DNA of 64,000 bases from Christiangramia crocea (GTDB taxonomy: Bacteria > Bacteroidota > Bacteroidia > Flavobacteriales > Flavobacteriaceae): positions 496,001 to 560,000 of the forward strand of contig NZ_JAJSON010000025.1 of the NCBI RefSeq assembly GCF_022410465.1, given 5' to 3'. Below are positions 1-8,323 of the stretch, piece by piece. Within the stretch, counting starts at the first letter, position 1. The number at the start of each line of letters is the position of its first letter. The notes under the pieces are model-generated. The model did no database searches. It worked only from the letters and a program-made list of their open reading frames with translations, and was not told the DNA's origin. Position numbers and translations under genes: made by a program.

Positions 1-45
1 AAGTTATAACAAGGAAATCAGGGAAAATAGATAAAAAAAGAGATT

Positions 46-75
46 GTCTGGAAAGTACTTAAGTACTTTTTAGAC
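46..75. terminator. Bidirectional terminator hairpin downstream of ndh
   Basis: The core AAAGTACTTAAGTACTTT is a perfect palindrome. It is extended outward by GTCT/AGAC with two G-T wobble pairs. A T-run follows on the plus side and an A-run precedes it, so it can terminate in both directions. It lies just after the ndh stop on the minus strand. Confidence 0.7.
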
Positions 76-83
76 AGTTTTTT

Positions 84-1391
84 CTAAACCTTATCCCTTT
101 CAATGGTCATGGTCTCTTCTTTTCCCTTGAAAGGACGTATAATCAATCTGGCTGCTTTATCATAATTTATATAATTATAGATCCAGTTAAAGAAAGTCAC
201 GGTTCGGTTTCTAAAGCCTACAAGAAACCATAAGTGCACAAACATCCATACGAACCAGGCAAAGAAACCTGAGAACCTCCATTTTCCAAGGTCTACCACC
301 GCCCGGTTTCTTCCTACTGTAGCCATAGTACCTTTATCGTAATATTCAAACGGCTCTAATTTTTCGCCCCTTACAAGATGTTTGATATTCTTTGCCAGAT
401 GCTTACCCTGTTGTATTGCAGGTTGTGCAACCATGGGATGCCCTTTTGGAAATTCCTCGGTTTGCATAAGGGCTATATCTCCTATCGCGAAGATATTCTC
501 ATAACCCTGTACCTGATTAAAAGCATTTACCTCATAACGCCCGGCTCTTTCAACCATAGCAGAAGCATTAAGGCCAGCTACAGGCGCTCCTTTTACACCG
601 GCTGACCAGATAAAGGTTTCCGATTTAATGGCAAGTTCTGTATTGGTCTTTACAATATGACCATCGTAACTCTCCACCATGGTATTAAGATGTATCTTCA
701 CACCCAGTTCTTCCAGAAATCTATGGGCTTTCCTGGAGGCATGCTCACTCATTGGCGGCAATACCCTGTCCAGACCTTCCAGTAAATGTATGTTCATCTC
801 ATTGGGATCAATATCAGGGTAATCCTTGGGCACAATGTGATTTCTGAGTTCTGCAATAGCTCCACTCAATTCCACTCCCGTGGGTCCTGCTCCTACAAGT
901 ACAAAATTGAGCAGGGCTTTCCTTTCTTCGGGATCTTCAGTTATGGTAGCCTGTTCAAGGTTTTCCAGAATAAGACTTCTAATATTGAGGGCCTGCGGAA
1001 CGGTTTTCATCCACATTCCATGTTTCTCTATACTTTCATTTCCGAAGAAGTTGGTCTTGGAGCCCGTTGCAATTACAAGGTAATCATACACGAGATCACC
1101 AATGCTGGTATGAATAGTGTTGGAATCAGCTGAAATAGAAGAGACCTCAGCAAGCCTGAAAAAACATTTCGGGTTGTCTCTGGTGATCTTTCTAAGCGGA
1201 TAGGCAATGGAATCAGGTTCCAGTCCTGATGTTGATACCTGATAAAGCAAAGGCTGAAAGGTATGATAGTTATGCCTGTCCAGCATTACCATTTGCATAT
1301 CTTCCTTCAGGATTTTTCGGGCTAAGGCCATTCCGGCAAAACCACCACCTATGATTACAACTCTGGGTAATTCAGTTTTTGGAATATTCAT
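84..1391 (-). CDS. ndh: Type II NADH:quinone dehydrogenase (NDH-2)
   Basis: This is a single-subunit, non-proton-pumping NADH dehydrogenase that passes electrons from NADH through FAD to the quinone pool at the inner membrane face. The 435-residue protein has an N-terminal FAD-binding Rossmann motif (GGGFAG, residues 15-20), a second NAD-binding motif (VGAGPTGVELSG, about 166-177) and the C-terminal flavin motif AIGD near residue 305. The last 70 residues contain an aromatic hydrophobic stretch (FFAWFVWMFVHLWFLVGF) typical of the membrane anchor. Length and motif order match the family. The ATG start sits directly before the first Rossmann fold. It is divergent from the sigma factor gene and ends at a strong hairpin. 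Confidence 0.93.
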   Translation of the reverse strand: MNIPKTELPRVVIIGGGFAGMALARKILKEDMQMVMLDRHNYHTFQPLLYQVSTSGLEPDSIAYPLRKITRDNPKCFFRLAEVSSISADSNTIHTSIGDLVYDYLVIATGSKTNFFGNESIEKHGMWMKTVPQALNIRSLILENLEQATITEDPEERKALLNFVLVGAGPTGVELSGAIAELRNHIVPKDYPDIDPNEMNIHLLEGLDRVLPPMSEHASRKAHRFLEELGVKIHLNTMVESYDGHIVKTNTELAIKSETFIWSAGVKGAPVAGLNASAMVERAGRYEVNAFNQVQGYENIFAIGDIALMQTEEFPKGHPMVAQPAIQQGKHLAKNIKHLVRGEKLEPFEYYDKGTMATVGRNRAVVDLGKWRFSGFFAWFVWMFVHLWFLVGFRNRTVTFFNWIYNYINYDKAARLIIRPFKGKEETMTIERDKV

Positions 1392-1517
1392 ACTCTCGGC
1401 TGGTTTTAGCCAAATTTAAGATTTATGTAAGGAATTGGGGATGGATTAACTTTAAATTAAAGTTTTTTGTAACATAGCATTCTGTTTGGCTACCTATTAA
1501 ATGCTAACCAAAGTTTC

Positions 1518-2012
1518 GTGAACAAGGAATTAGAACATCAGTTTGTAAAAAATCTGGAGAAACACCAGAATATAGCACATAAAATCTGTCGTATCTATAC
1601 CCATGATCAGGAATCACATAACGATCTTTTCCAGGAAATTACTATTCAGCTTTGGAAAGCCTATCCAAAATTCAGAGGGGATTCTAAATTCAGTACATGG
1701 ATGTACCGGGTAGCCCTGAACACGGCAATTACGCTTTACCGAAAGAAGAAAAGAAGCATAAAAACCCAGGATTATGATAATGTGCATTTTAAGATTAAGG
1801 CTGAAGTATACAACGATGAAGCCGAACAGCATTTAAAGCTGATGTATGAGGCTATACGCCAGTTGAACGATATTGATAAGGCCCTGGTATTTCTTTATCT
1901 CGAAGACAAGAATTATGCAGAGATCTCAGATACCCTTGGGATCTCTGAAGTAAATGCAAGAGTGAAAATGAACAGAGTAAAAACCAAATTGAAAAATATT
2001 ATTAATCCTTGA
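1518..2012 (+). CDS. ECF-type RNA polymerase sigma factor
   Basis: This is a 164-residue sigma-70 family protein of the extracytoplasmic function type. Region 2 is visible around residues 30-75 (DLFQEITIQLWKAYPKF and STWMYRVALN). A helix-turn-helix region 4 follows near residues 115-160 (YAEISDTLGISEVNARVKM). The start is GTG; no ATG lies nearby in frame before region 2. The next gene starts 6 bp downstream and encodes a membrane protein, the usual layout for a sigma factor and its membrane-bound regulator. The target promoters cannot be seen from here. Confidence 0.88.
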   Translation: MNKELEHQFVKNLEKHQNIAHKICRIYTHDQESHNDLFQEITIQLWKAYPKFRGDSKFSTWMYRVALNTAITLYRKKKRSIKTQDYDNVHFKIKAEVYNDEAEQHLKLMYEAIRQLNDIDKALVFLYLEDKNYAEISDTLGISEVNARVKMNRVKTKLKNIINP

Positions 2013-2018
2013 TAAACT

Positions 2019-2654
2019 ATGGATAATTTAGATCTGTTAAAAGAGGATTGGAAAAAGCAGGAAAGAAACCTGCCTCATCTAACCTATGATGAAATCTATA
2101 AGATGATTTGGAAAAGATCCCATTCTATTGTTAAATGGATCTTCATCATCAGTATTCTCGAATTTTTGCTGGGAACGGTGCTCAATATCGTCCTGGCCGA
2201 TGATGATTACTGGAACAGGATGAAAGAATTCGACCTTACTGAATTCACCATAGGCGCCTATATTGTGAGCTACTCGATCACGTTCTATTTCATCTTTAAG
2301 TTTTATAAGAACTACAGGCGTATCTCTACCACAGACAGTGCTTCGAGACTTATGAAGAATATACTTAAGACCCGGAAGACGGTAAAATACTATATTGCTT
2401 TTGTTCTTATTTCCAGCGGAATAACCTTTCTGGTAGGCCTTTTTCTAATTATCAGGAACCATATGCTCACCATAGAACCCACTTCCACTGATATGCAATT
2501 TGACACCATGCAATGGTTACTTTTTATAGGTGCAATACTCCTTATACTGGGAATATTCCTGGCCGTAATATGGCTTATCTACCGTGTGATATACGGAATT
2601 CTTTTGCGAAGACTGAATAAGAATTATAAAGAATTGAAAAAACTGGAAATGTAA
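2019..2654 (+). CDS. Four-helix membrane protein, possible anti-sigma partner
   Basis: This 211-residue protein has a short charged N-terminal cytoplasmic part (about 40 residues) followed by four hydrophobic segments (about 39-60, 75-95, 125-145, 165-190) and a basic C-terminus. No catalytic motif is recognised. Its position 6 bp after an ECF sigma gene, presumably in one transcript, suggests that it regulates or is regulated by that sigma factor. It lacks an obvious zinc-binding anti-sigma (HxxxCxxC) motif, so the anti-sigma role is inference from context. Confidence 0.7.
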   Translation: MDNLDLLKEDWKKQERNLPHLTYDEIYKMIWKRSHSIVKWIFIISILEFLLGTVLNIVLADDDYWNRMKEFDLTEFTIGAYIVSYSITFYFIFKFYKNYRRISTTDSASRLMKNILKTRKTVKYYIAFVLISSGITFLVGLFLIIRNHMLTIEPTSTDMQFDTMQWLLFIGAILLILGIFLAVIWLIYRVIYGILLRRLNKNYKELKKLEM

Positions 2655-2690
2655 CCTGTCACTTCTAAGAGACTGGTACTAACCGGTAGT

Positions 2691-3509
2691 TTAAGACTCC
2701 GGTTCTTTATAGCTCCAGCGTCTTTTTTCATTGAGTTCTTCCATGACCTCGATCTCCTCTGTCGGGATTACCTTGAGGAAAGAAGGATGTTGTTCTATGG
2801 CATACTCAAGCTTTTCGACAATCTCTTCCACGCTCTCATTTTCATAATCTATCTCTAAAGGTTCCTTTATTTGAAAAGTCTGCAGAATCCCTCTCTTCTT
2901 GATCCTTAGGCCTTTTTTATCGAAAGACCTTCTAAAACCATCTATTACAATGGGAATTACTATAGGCTTATGTTGCTTGATAATATAAGCTGTGCCTTTG
3001 CGAATTGGTTTAAAAGGTTTGGTGGTTCCCTGAGGAAAAGTGATAACCCAGCCATCTCGAAGAGCTTTTCCAATATTTTCCGTGTCATTGGGATTTACCT
3101 CCCGTTTTATTTCCTTACCCTTGGCTCTCCATGTACGCTCCACGGTAACCGCACCGGCATAAGCCATTATCCTGGCAAGCAATCCGGCCTTCATGGTTTC
3201 CTTTGCCGCTACATAATAAATATTGAGCTTAGGCTGCCATAGATATCCCACATTCTTGATACTGTCTACCCTTCCACTAAGACTTGCATTGAAAACATGG
3301 AACATGGCGGTAACATCGGCAAAATAGGTTTGATGATTACTAACAAAAAGCACATTGGTACCGGGAAGGTTCTTGATGATCTCAGAACCTTCTATCTGCA
3401 GTTCATTGAATCCACGATAACGTCTGTGTGTCAACACACCAAAAATACGTATCAACCACTTTTTCAGAATCAAATAATGTCCAAATGGATTCTTTTTTAG
3501 TAATCCCAT
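2691..3509 (-). CDS. 1-acyl-sn-glycerol-3-phosphate acyltransferase family protein
   Basis: This is a 272-residue PlsC-type acyltransferase that would add an acyl chain to lysophosphatidic acid, or a related acceptor, at the membrane. The catalytic block NHQTYFAD lies at residues 58-65 and the glycerophosphate-binding motif appears as FPQGTT in place of the usual FPEGTR. The His-to-Asp spacing here reads H-x5-D rather than the textbook H-x4-D, which may be a subfamily feature. The acceptor lipid cannot be told from sequence. It stands alone on the minus strand. Confidence 0.85.
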   Translation of the reverse strand: MGLLKKNPFGHYLILKKWLIRIFGVLTHRRYRGFNELQIEGSEIIKNLPGTNVLFVSNHQTYFADVTAMFHVFNASLSGRVDSIKNVGYLWQPKLNIYYVAAKETMKAGLLARIMAYAGAVTVERTWRAKGKEIKREVNPNDTENIGKALRDGWVITFPQGTTKPFKPIRKGTAYIIKQHKPIVIPIVIDGFRRSFDKKGLRIKKRGILQTFQIKEPLEIDYENESVEEIVEKLEYAIEQHPSFLKVIPTEEIEVMEELNEKRRWSYKEPES

Positions 3510-3585
3510 TCTCCTAGTTTGGTTTTTGTTGTTTTGTCAGCCAGTGATACAAAACCGGCGGCTAATATAGCAATTTAGTTTGCGA

Positions 3586-4224
3586 CTAAATCTTCAAAAT
3601 CAATTCCCTTATCTCACTTAACATCATTCCTGTGGCGCCCCACACAACGTGTCCGTTAAGCCTGTAGGCCGGCACCTCAATATTACTGGCATAAGACGTG
3701 CTCAAATTTTGAGAGATGATATTCTCATCGTTCAGAAAATCGGTTAGTCTTACTTCAAGTATTTCTTCAACTTCAGATTCCTCAGGTATTAGAACCGGTG
3801 TCTTTTCCATAATTCCCAGAAAAGGCTGTACCCAGAAATTGGAAGGCGGGATATATAAGCGGGAAAGCTTTTTGATCACCAGAATTTGATCCTTTGGGAT
3901 TCCCACCTCTTCTTCGGTCTCTCTTAATGCGGTATCCCGTATATCTCTGTCCATCTCTTCTGCCCTTCCGCCGGGAAAGCCGATCTGATTGGAATGCACC
4001 CCTTTATAAGTTTTTCTGAGAATTAGAACAAGTCTTGTTTCCTGGCTCTCATCAGGATAGAAAACAGCCATAACACCGGCCTCCTGTGGGTTCTTTTCGG
4101 AAATATTTATCTCTGAAAGTTCCCTTAATCTGATTAGGGGTGCCAGTTTTCTATGTGCCGCCTCTCCGGGAAGCTCCATTTTTTTTAACTTTGAAATCCT
4201 GTTTTTAAAAATTTCGAATTCCAT
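3586..4224 (-). CDS. CoA pyrophosphatase-type Nudix hydrolase
   Basis: This is a 212-residue Nudix hydrolase of the CoA/acyl-CoA diphosphatase (NudL-like) branch. It carries the family-specific pre-Nudix segment (LILRKTYKGVHSNQIGFPGG) and the box ending ALRETEEEVGI. A longer open frame exists upstream, but it only mirrors the cyclophilin gene on the other strand. I start the gene at the ATG whose codon overlaps the cyclophilin start: the sequence CATG serves both, so the two genes are divergent with no intergenic DNA. Its likely role is CoA turnover or housecleaning. Confidence 0.85.
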   Translation of the reverse strand: MEFEIFKNRISKLKKMELPGEAAHRKLAPLIRLRELSEINISEKNPQEAGVMAVFYPDESQETRLVLILRKTYKGVHSNQIGFPGGRAEEMDRDIRDTALRETEEEVGIPKDQILVIKKLSRLYIPPSNFWVQPFLGIMEKTPVLIPEESEVEEILEVRLTDFLNDENIISQNLSTSYASNIEVPAYRLNGHVVWGATGMMLSEIRELILKI

Positions 4225-4996
4225 GTTTAGAAAGCTTTCTTTTATAGCAATTGCCCTTATTCTAATTTTTGCAAGTTGTGAAGATAAGGAATCTTCATCG
4301 AAAGATACCAAGGGATTATCACCCGAAGAACTGAAAGCGCAAAAAAAACAGGACTCCATAGAACGGGCCAGGGACAGTATTTTTGAACTTAGAAAACGGG
4401 AACTTGCAGATAATAAAAAGGAAAGTAAGATCGAACAGAATCCGATGTTCCCTATTACCCAGGAAGAGTTTATCCCCACGCTTACAGAATACGGAAAGAA
4501 GAATCCCGAGACAAAGGTCAGGATCAAGACTAAATTCGGAAATATAGATGTTCAGCTATATCGAGACACCCCCCTGCACAGGGCTAATTTTATCATGCTG
4601 GTGAAGAATGAATATTTTAATGACACCTTCTTTCACAGAGTGGCGCCCGGTTTCGTTATCCAGGGAGGTAATGCCGATAACCAGACCACTGCCAGCAACC
4701 GCGGCGACGTTGGGAATTATCTTATCCCCAGTGAGTTTGATGCCGGTCACAAACATACCTACGGTGCATTTTCAGCAGCTAAATATGCCGAACAGAACGT
4801 AAGTAAAGCATCCTCGCCCTTTGAATTCTTCATAGTGATGGATAAAGGAGGTACTCCTCACCTGAACAATGATCATACGGTCTTTGGCAGGGTTATTTCC
4901 GGAATGGACGTTGCTGAAAAGATCTCCCAGGTAAAAACGGGCAATTCAGAATGGCCCATAGACAATGTGGAAATGGATATTGAGATCCTGGACTAA
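4223..4996 (+). CDS. Cyclophilin-type peptidyl-prolyl isomerase, lipoprotein
   Basis: This 257-residue protein begins with a lipoprotein signal (hydrophobic segment ending FASC, lipid-anchored Cys near residue 19) and a charged linker. The cyclophilin domain follows from about residue 95 to the end, with RIKTKFGNIDVQLY at its start and the active-site Arg in FFHRV followed by FVIQGG. It would catalyse proline cis-trans isomerisation in the periplasm, attached to a membrane. Its start codon overlaps the start codon of the divergent Nudix gene. It ends exactly where the convergent RDD gene ends (4996/4997). Confidence 0.9.
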   Translation: MFRKLSFIAIALILIFASCEDKESSSKDTKGLSPEELKAQKKQDSIERARDSIFELRKRELADNKKESKIEQNPMFPITQEEFIPTLTEYGKKNPETKVRIKTKFGNIDVQLYRDTPLHRANFIMLVKNEYFNDTFFHRVAPGFVIQGGNADNQTTASNRGDVGNYLIPSEFDAGHKHTYGAFSAAKYAEQNVSKASSPFEFFIVMDKGGTPHLNNDHTVFGRVISGMDVAEKISQVKTGNSEWPIDNVEMDIEILD

Positions 4997-5710
4997 TTAT
5001 TTTTGCGTGTAATAGTTGTAATCAGTAATAACCTGCTGTACAAAATCCAGAGGTCTTTCTTCCATATTAACATCCATCAGTTCGGCAAGCTTTTTACTTA
5101 ATGAAAGTATGATGTGGTGCTGACCTTCCCTCCTGGCATTCTGGTATAGATTTTTGATCTCCTGCATATCCTGGTCGCTCAATACCGTCACCTGCGGGTA
5201 TTTTGGCTGATAATTTTCGGGAACATCCACCTGCAGGGTATTATCAATACCAACTATTCTTCTTTCAGATATGACGGTCGTGCCCGCTGCGATGTCCCCA
5301 AGTCTCTGTCCCTTTCCATTAAGAAGTATGGTAACCACAGCCACTCCTCCACTGCTAAGGCTTATATCTATGATCCTTAAAAGCCATCTGATGAGATAAT
5401 TTGAAAAGGTTGGCCTTAATCCATCACTTTTCACAACCCTTATCTGCATGAGGGCTTTTCCCGGTGTTCTTCCATCCCAGAATGTTTCCCAAAGTAAATA
5501 ATACAGAAAAGTAGGCAAACCCAGCACCAGGTAATACATCATTTCACCACCCAAATCGGTATCCAGACCTGCCATTATTAGTCCAGCAAAGATCATATAG
5601 ATAACCATGATAACCAGGTCTATAAGGAAGGCCAGTATCCTCTCCCCGATTCCCGCAACATTCTGTTCTATGCTGATATTTTGAGCGGTTTCAATTTGAA
5701 AGTTATCCAT
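4997..5710 (-). CDS. RDD family membrane protein
   Basis: This 237-residue protein has three or four hydrophobic helices in its first 150 residues and the family signature (GERILAFLIDLVIM near residue 21; WDGRTPGKALMQIRVV near residue 88). The C-terminal 80 residues are soluble. Function is not established for most RDD proteins; some are linked to ion or solute exchange. The gene is divergent from the SpoIIM-MoxR-DUF58 operon with only 33 bp between starts. RDD genes recur beside this operon in other bacteria, so a shared role is likely. Confidence 0.85.
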   Translation of the reverse strand: MDNFQIETAQNISIEQNVAGIGERILAFLIDLVIMVIYMIFAGLIMAGLDTDLGGEMMYYLVLGLPTFLYYLLWETFWDGRTPGKALMQIRVVKSDGLRPTFSNYLIRWLLRIIDISLSSGGVAVVTILLNGKGQRLGDIAAGTTVISERRIVGIDNTLQVDVPENYQPKYPQVTVLSDQDMQEIKNLYQNARREGQHHIILSLSKKLAELMDVNMEERPLDFVQQVITDYNYYTQK

Positions 5711-5743
5711 TAAATATGTTACTTTGGGTTATATTCTAGAACA

Positions 5744-6724
5744 ATGCGCGAGGCTGCTTTTGTAAGGCAAAATAAAGATAAATGGGTTAAGTATGAAAGC
5801 CTCCTTCAAAATATTAGAAGCCTTTCTCCCGAACAGCTTTCAGATATCTATGTGGAGCTAAGCGATGATCTTAGCTATTCCCGAACCTTTTATCCCAAAA
5901 GCAATACTACCAGGTATCTTAACGACCTGACATCTGCAGCCCATCAGAAGATCTACAGATCCAAAAAGGAATCCGGTAACAGGATCATCAACTTTTTTAT
6001 CAGGGAGTTTCCGTCAGAATTTCACAAATATCAGAAACAATTATTACTGAGCTTTTTGATATTTGCAGGCTTCTCGTTGATAGGAGCTTACAGTTCATCT
6101 GCCGATGCTGCCTTTGTACGTTCCATCATGGGTGATGCCTATGTGAATATGACTCTTGAGAACATCGCTAATGACGATCCTATGGCGGTTTACAAGAAAG
6201 CTGCGGAAACCGATATGTTCCTGGGGATCACTATCAATAACATCAGGGTTGCTTTGATGGCCTTTGTATTTGGAATCATGGCCGGGATAGGAACGGTTTT
6301 TATGCTTATGCAGAATGCGGTAATGCTGGGTAGTTTTCAGTATTTCTTTTATGACAGGGGGCTGTTGTGGGAATCGGCCAGGACGATCTGGATCCACGGT
6401 ACCATCGAGATTTCGGTGATCATCGTAGCCGGTTGTGCAGGCCTTGTGGTAGGGAAAAGCATTCTCTTTCCCGGGACCTATTCCAGGTTGAAATCTTTTA
6501 CTATGGGAATAAAAGACGGTTTAAAAATTGTGGTAAGTACCATACCCTTTTTTATCATAGCAGGCTTTCTGGAAGGCTTTGTAACCAGGATCACCTCAAT
6601 GCCCGACTGGCTTGCGATTATAATCATTATCGGCTCTTTGGCTTTGATATTGTTTTACTATGTTTACTATCCGTTATATCTTTTAAAAAAATCCAAAAAT
6701 GAGTCAGGAGTTCATCCAGTTTAA
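5744..6724 (+). CDS. SpoIIM family (stage II sporulation protein M-like) membrane protein
   Basis: This 326-residue protein has a soluble N-terminal 95 residues (MREAAFVRQNKDKWVKYESL) and then five or six membrane helices. The conserved SpoIIM-type blocks NNIRVALMAFVFGIMAGIGT and IWIHGTIEISVIIVAG are present. The organism does not sporulate by this route, so the name is historical. It is the first gene of a six-gene operon and overlaps the next gene by 26 bp. The family commonly travels with MoxR ATPases and DUF58 proteins. Confidence 0.85.
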   Translation: MREAAFVRQNKDKWVKYESLLQNIRSLSPEQLSDIYVELSDDLSYSRTFYPKSNTTRYLNDLTSAAHQKIYRSKKESGNRIINFFIREFPSEFHKYQKQLLLSFLIFAGFSLIGAYSSSADAAFVRSIMGDAYVNMTLENIANDDPMAVYKKAAETDMFLGITINNIRVALMAFVFGIMAGIGTVFMLMQNAVMLGSFQYFFYDRGLLWESARTIWIHGTIEISVIIVAGCAGLVVGKSILFPGTYSRLKSFTMGIKDGLKIVVSTIPFFIIAGFLEGFVTRITSMPDWLAIIIIIGSLALILFYYVYYPLYLLKKSKNESGVHPV

Positions 6725-7559
6725 AAAACAACGAGAGCTTGGAGAAATTTTGAGCGTCACCTTTAAATTTCTCAGAGAAAATTATAAACCGGCTGGCAGG
6801 ATTTTTTTAAAACTTGTGGGTCCAGTATTTATACTTCTTATTGCATCTGTAACCTATTATGCATGGGCCACACTGGACTTTTCATTTATGTCTGCTTCCG
6901 GTTTTGACAGTTCAGGTTTTGTAATTTCGGCTGCCTTGATGTTACTGGCCTACCTGCTCTATATTACCACCATGACCGGGACTGTTTATCATATAATTAA
7001 GTCCTATATGACCAATCAGGGAGAGATCATTTCTACTGAAGTGGTAAACGGTATGAAAAGTGATTTTGGCAAACTGCTACTTCTAACCTTCATTTCCTGG
7101 ATACTCATTTTTGCCGGAATGCTTTTATTCATACTGCCCGGGATCTATTTAGCCATTCCTCTCAGCCTCGCATCAGCAGTTCTGGTTTTTAGAAGAGAGG
7201 GAGTAATGGATAGTATCTCTGACTGTTTTCAACTGGTAAAAAACAACTGGTGGATGACCTTTGCCACCTTACTTTGCATAGGTCTCATCGTTTACCTCAT
7301 AGGTCTCATTTTCCAGCTTCCGGTTCTTTTCTTTTATATGATCAAGGCATTTATTATAGCCAGTGAGGGTTCGGCTGCAGACGTGTCTGAAGTATTTGGG
7401 CCGGGATATATCATTCTGAATGTTATCACTTCCATATTCCAGTACCTTATTTACAGCATTACTCCCATTGGAGTAGCCTTTGTATATTTTAATCTGAACG
7501 AAAAACAGAACTTTACCGGGGCCTACGAAACCATCCAGAAACTGGGAAATAACAATTAG
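6699..7559 (+). CDS. Polytopic membrane protein of the MoxR/DUF58 operon
   Basis: This 286-residue protein has about six hydrophobic segments (about 37-60, 75-100, 125-165, 185-215, 245-270). It resembles the integral membrane proteins with a glycerophosphodiesterase-type membrane region seen in this operon in other Bacteroidetes. No catalytic motif is visible. It overlaps the SpoIIM gene by 26 bp and is followed after 2 bp by the DUF4129 gene, so translation is probably coupled. Function unknown. Confidence 0.8.
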   Translation: MSQEFIQFKKQRELGEILSVTFKFLRENYKPAGRIFLKLVGPVFILLIASVTYYAWATLDFSFMSASGFDSSGFVISAALMLLAYLLYITTMTGTVYHIIKSYMTNQGEIISTEVVNGMKSDFGKLLLLTFISWILIFAGMLLFILPGIYLAIPLSLASAVLVFRREGVMDSISDCFQLVKNNWWMTFATLLCIGLIVYLIGLIFQLPVLFFYMIKAFIIASEGSAADVSEVFGPGYIILNVITSIFQYLIYSITPIGVAFVYFNLNEKQNFTGAYETIQKLGNNN

Positions 7560-7561
7560 TT

Positions 7562-8323
7562 TTGAAGAGCAGGATCCTTATCATCTTTCTTTTTCTTTTC
7601 TGCGGAAGTGTTTACCCGCAGGAAGTTGATTCCGTAGCTGAATTCAAGGAAGTGAGATATGATGAGTCCTCCGGCCTGGAACCAGTTAAATTCGATAGAT
7701 CCAGAATAGATAACTATAAGAACAGTAAGGATTTTGAATACCTGCAAACTTCCGAAAAAGATAACTGGTGGACCCGATTTAAGAAATGGGTGAACGAAAA
7801 ATATAAACAGTTCCTCAACTGGCTTTTTGGAGATTATAAGGCAAGTCCGTTACTGGCCTTCATAATTGAGATTATTCCCTTTGTATTGCTTGTTCTCATG
7901 CTGGCGCTTATCGCCTGGCTCTTCTCCAGATTGAATCCGGGCGGGCGAATCCTTCAACAGCCTAAGACCAGCCAGGTCTTTTTATCAGAGGAGGAAGAAC
8001 TGGTAAAGAATGAAGATCTCCCTGCACTTATAAAAGAAGCCGTAAGGAATGGGCAGTTCAGGCTGGCAGTGCGTTATTACTATCTGAATGAGCTACGAAA
8101 ACTGGATAATCTGGATCTTATTGAATATGAATTCCAGAAAACCAACAGGGATTATAATTCCGAATTAAAAGATGAGAACATCAGGAAACATTTCGCTGAG
8201 ATCACTATGTTATATGAATTTATCTGGTACGGCAGTTTTCAGGTTTCGGAATCAGATTACAGACTTGTCGAAAAAGGCTTTTTAAGAATGGAGCAAAGCC
8301 TTAATTCTTTAAGCCATGAATAG
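7562..8323 (+). CDS. DUF4129 domain protein, secreted/membrane
   Basis: The predicted start is TTG, 2 bp after the previous stop. The N-terminus (KSRILIIFLFLFCGSVYPQ) is a signal peptide. A single transmembrane helix lies near residues 98-122 and the DUF4129 domain follows at about 150-250 (RLAVRYYYLNELRKLDNL). DUF4129 proteins belong to the MoxR/DUF58 neighbourhood and some resemble the C-terminal part of transglutaminase-like membrane proteins. The gene overlaps the DUF4350 gene by 8 bp. No enzyme activity can be assigned. Confidence 0.82.
   Translation: MKSRILIIFLFLFCGSVYPQEVDSVAEFKEVRYDESSGLEPVKFDRSRIDNYKNSKDFEYLQTSEKDNWWTRFKKWVNEKYKQFLNWLFGDYKASPLLAFIIEIIPFVLLVLMLALIAWLFSRLNPGGRILQQPKTSQVFLSEEEELVKNEDLPALIKEAVRNGQFRLAVRYYYLNELRKLDNLDLIEYEFQKTNRDYNSELKDENIRKHFAEITMLYEFIWYGSFQVSESDYRLVEKGFLRMEQSLNSLSHE

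Noticed and set aside
4225-4527. N-terminal extension of the Nudix frame
   Set aside because: The extra 101 codons overlap the cyclophilin gene on the opposite strand and read as an antisense translation rich in Ser and Phe; the Nudix family protein is complete without them.
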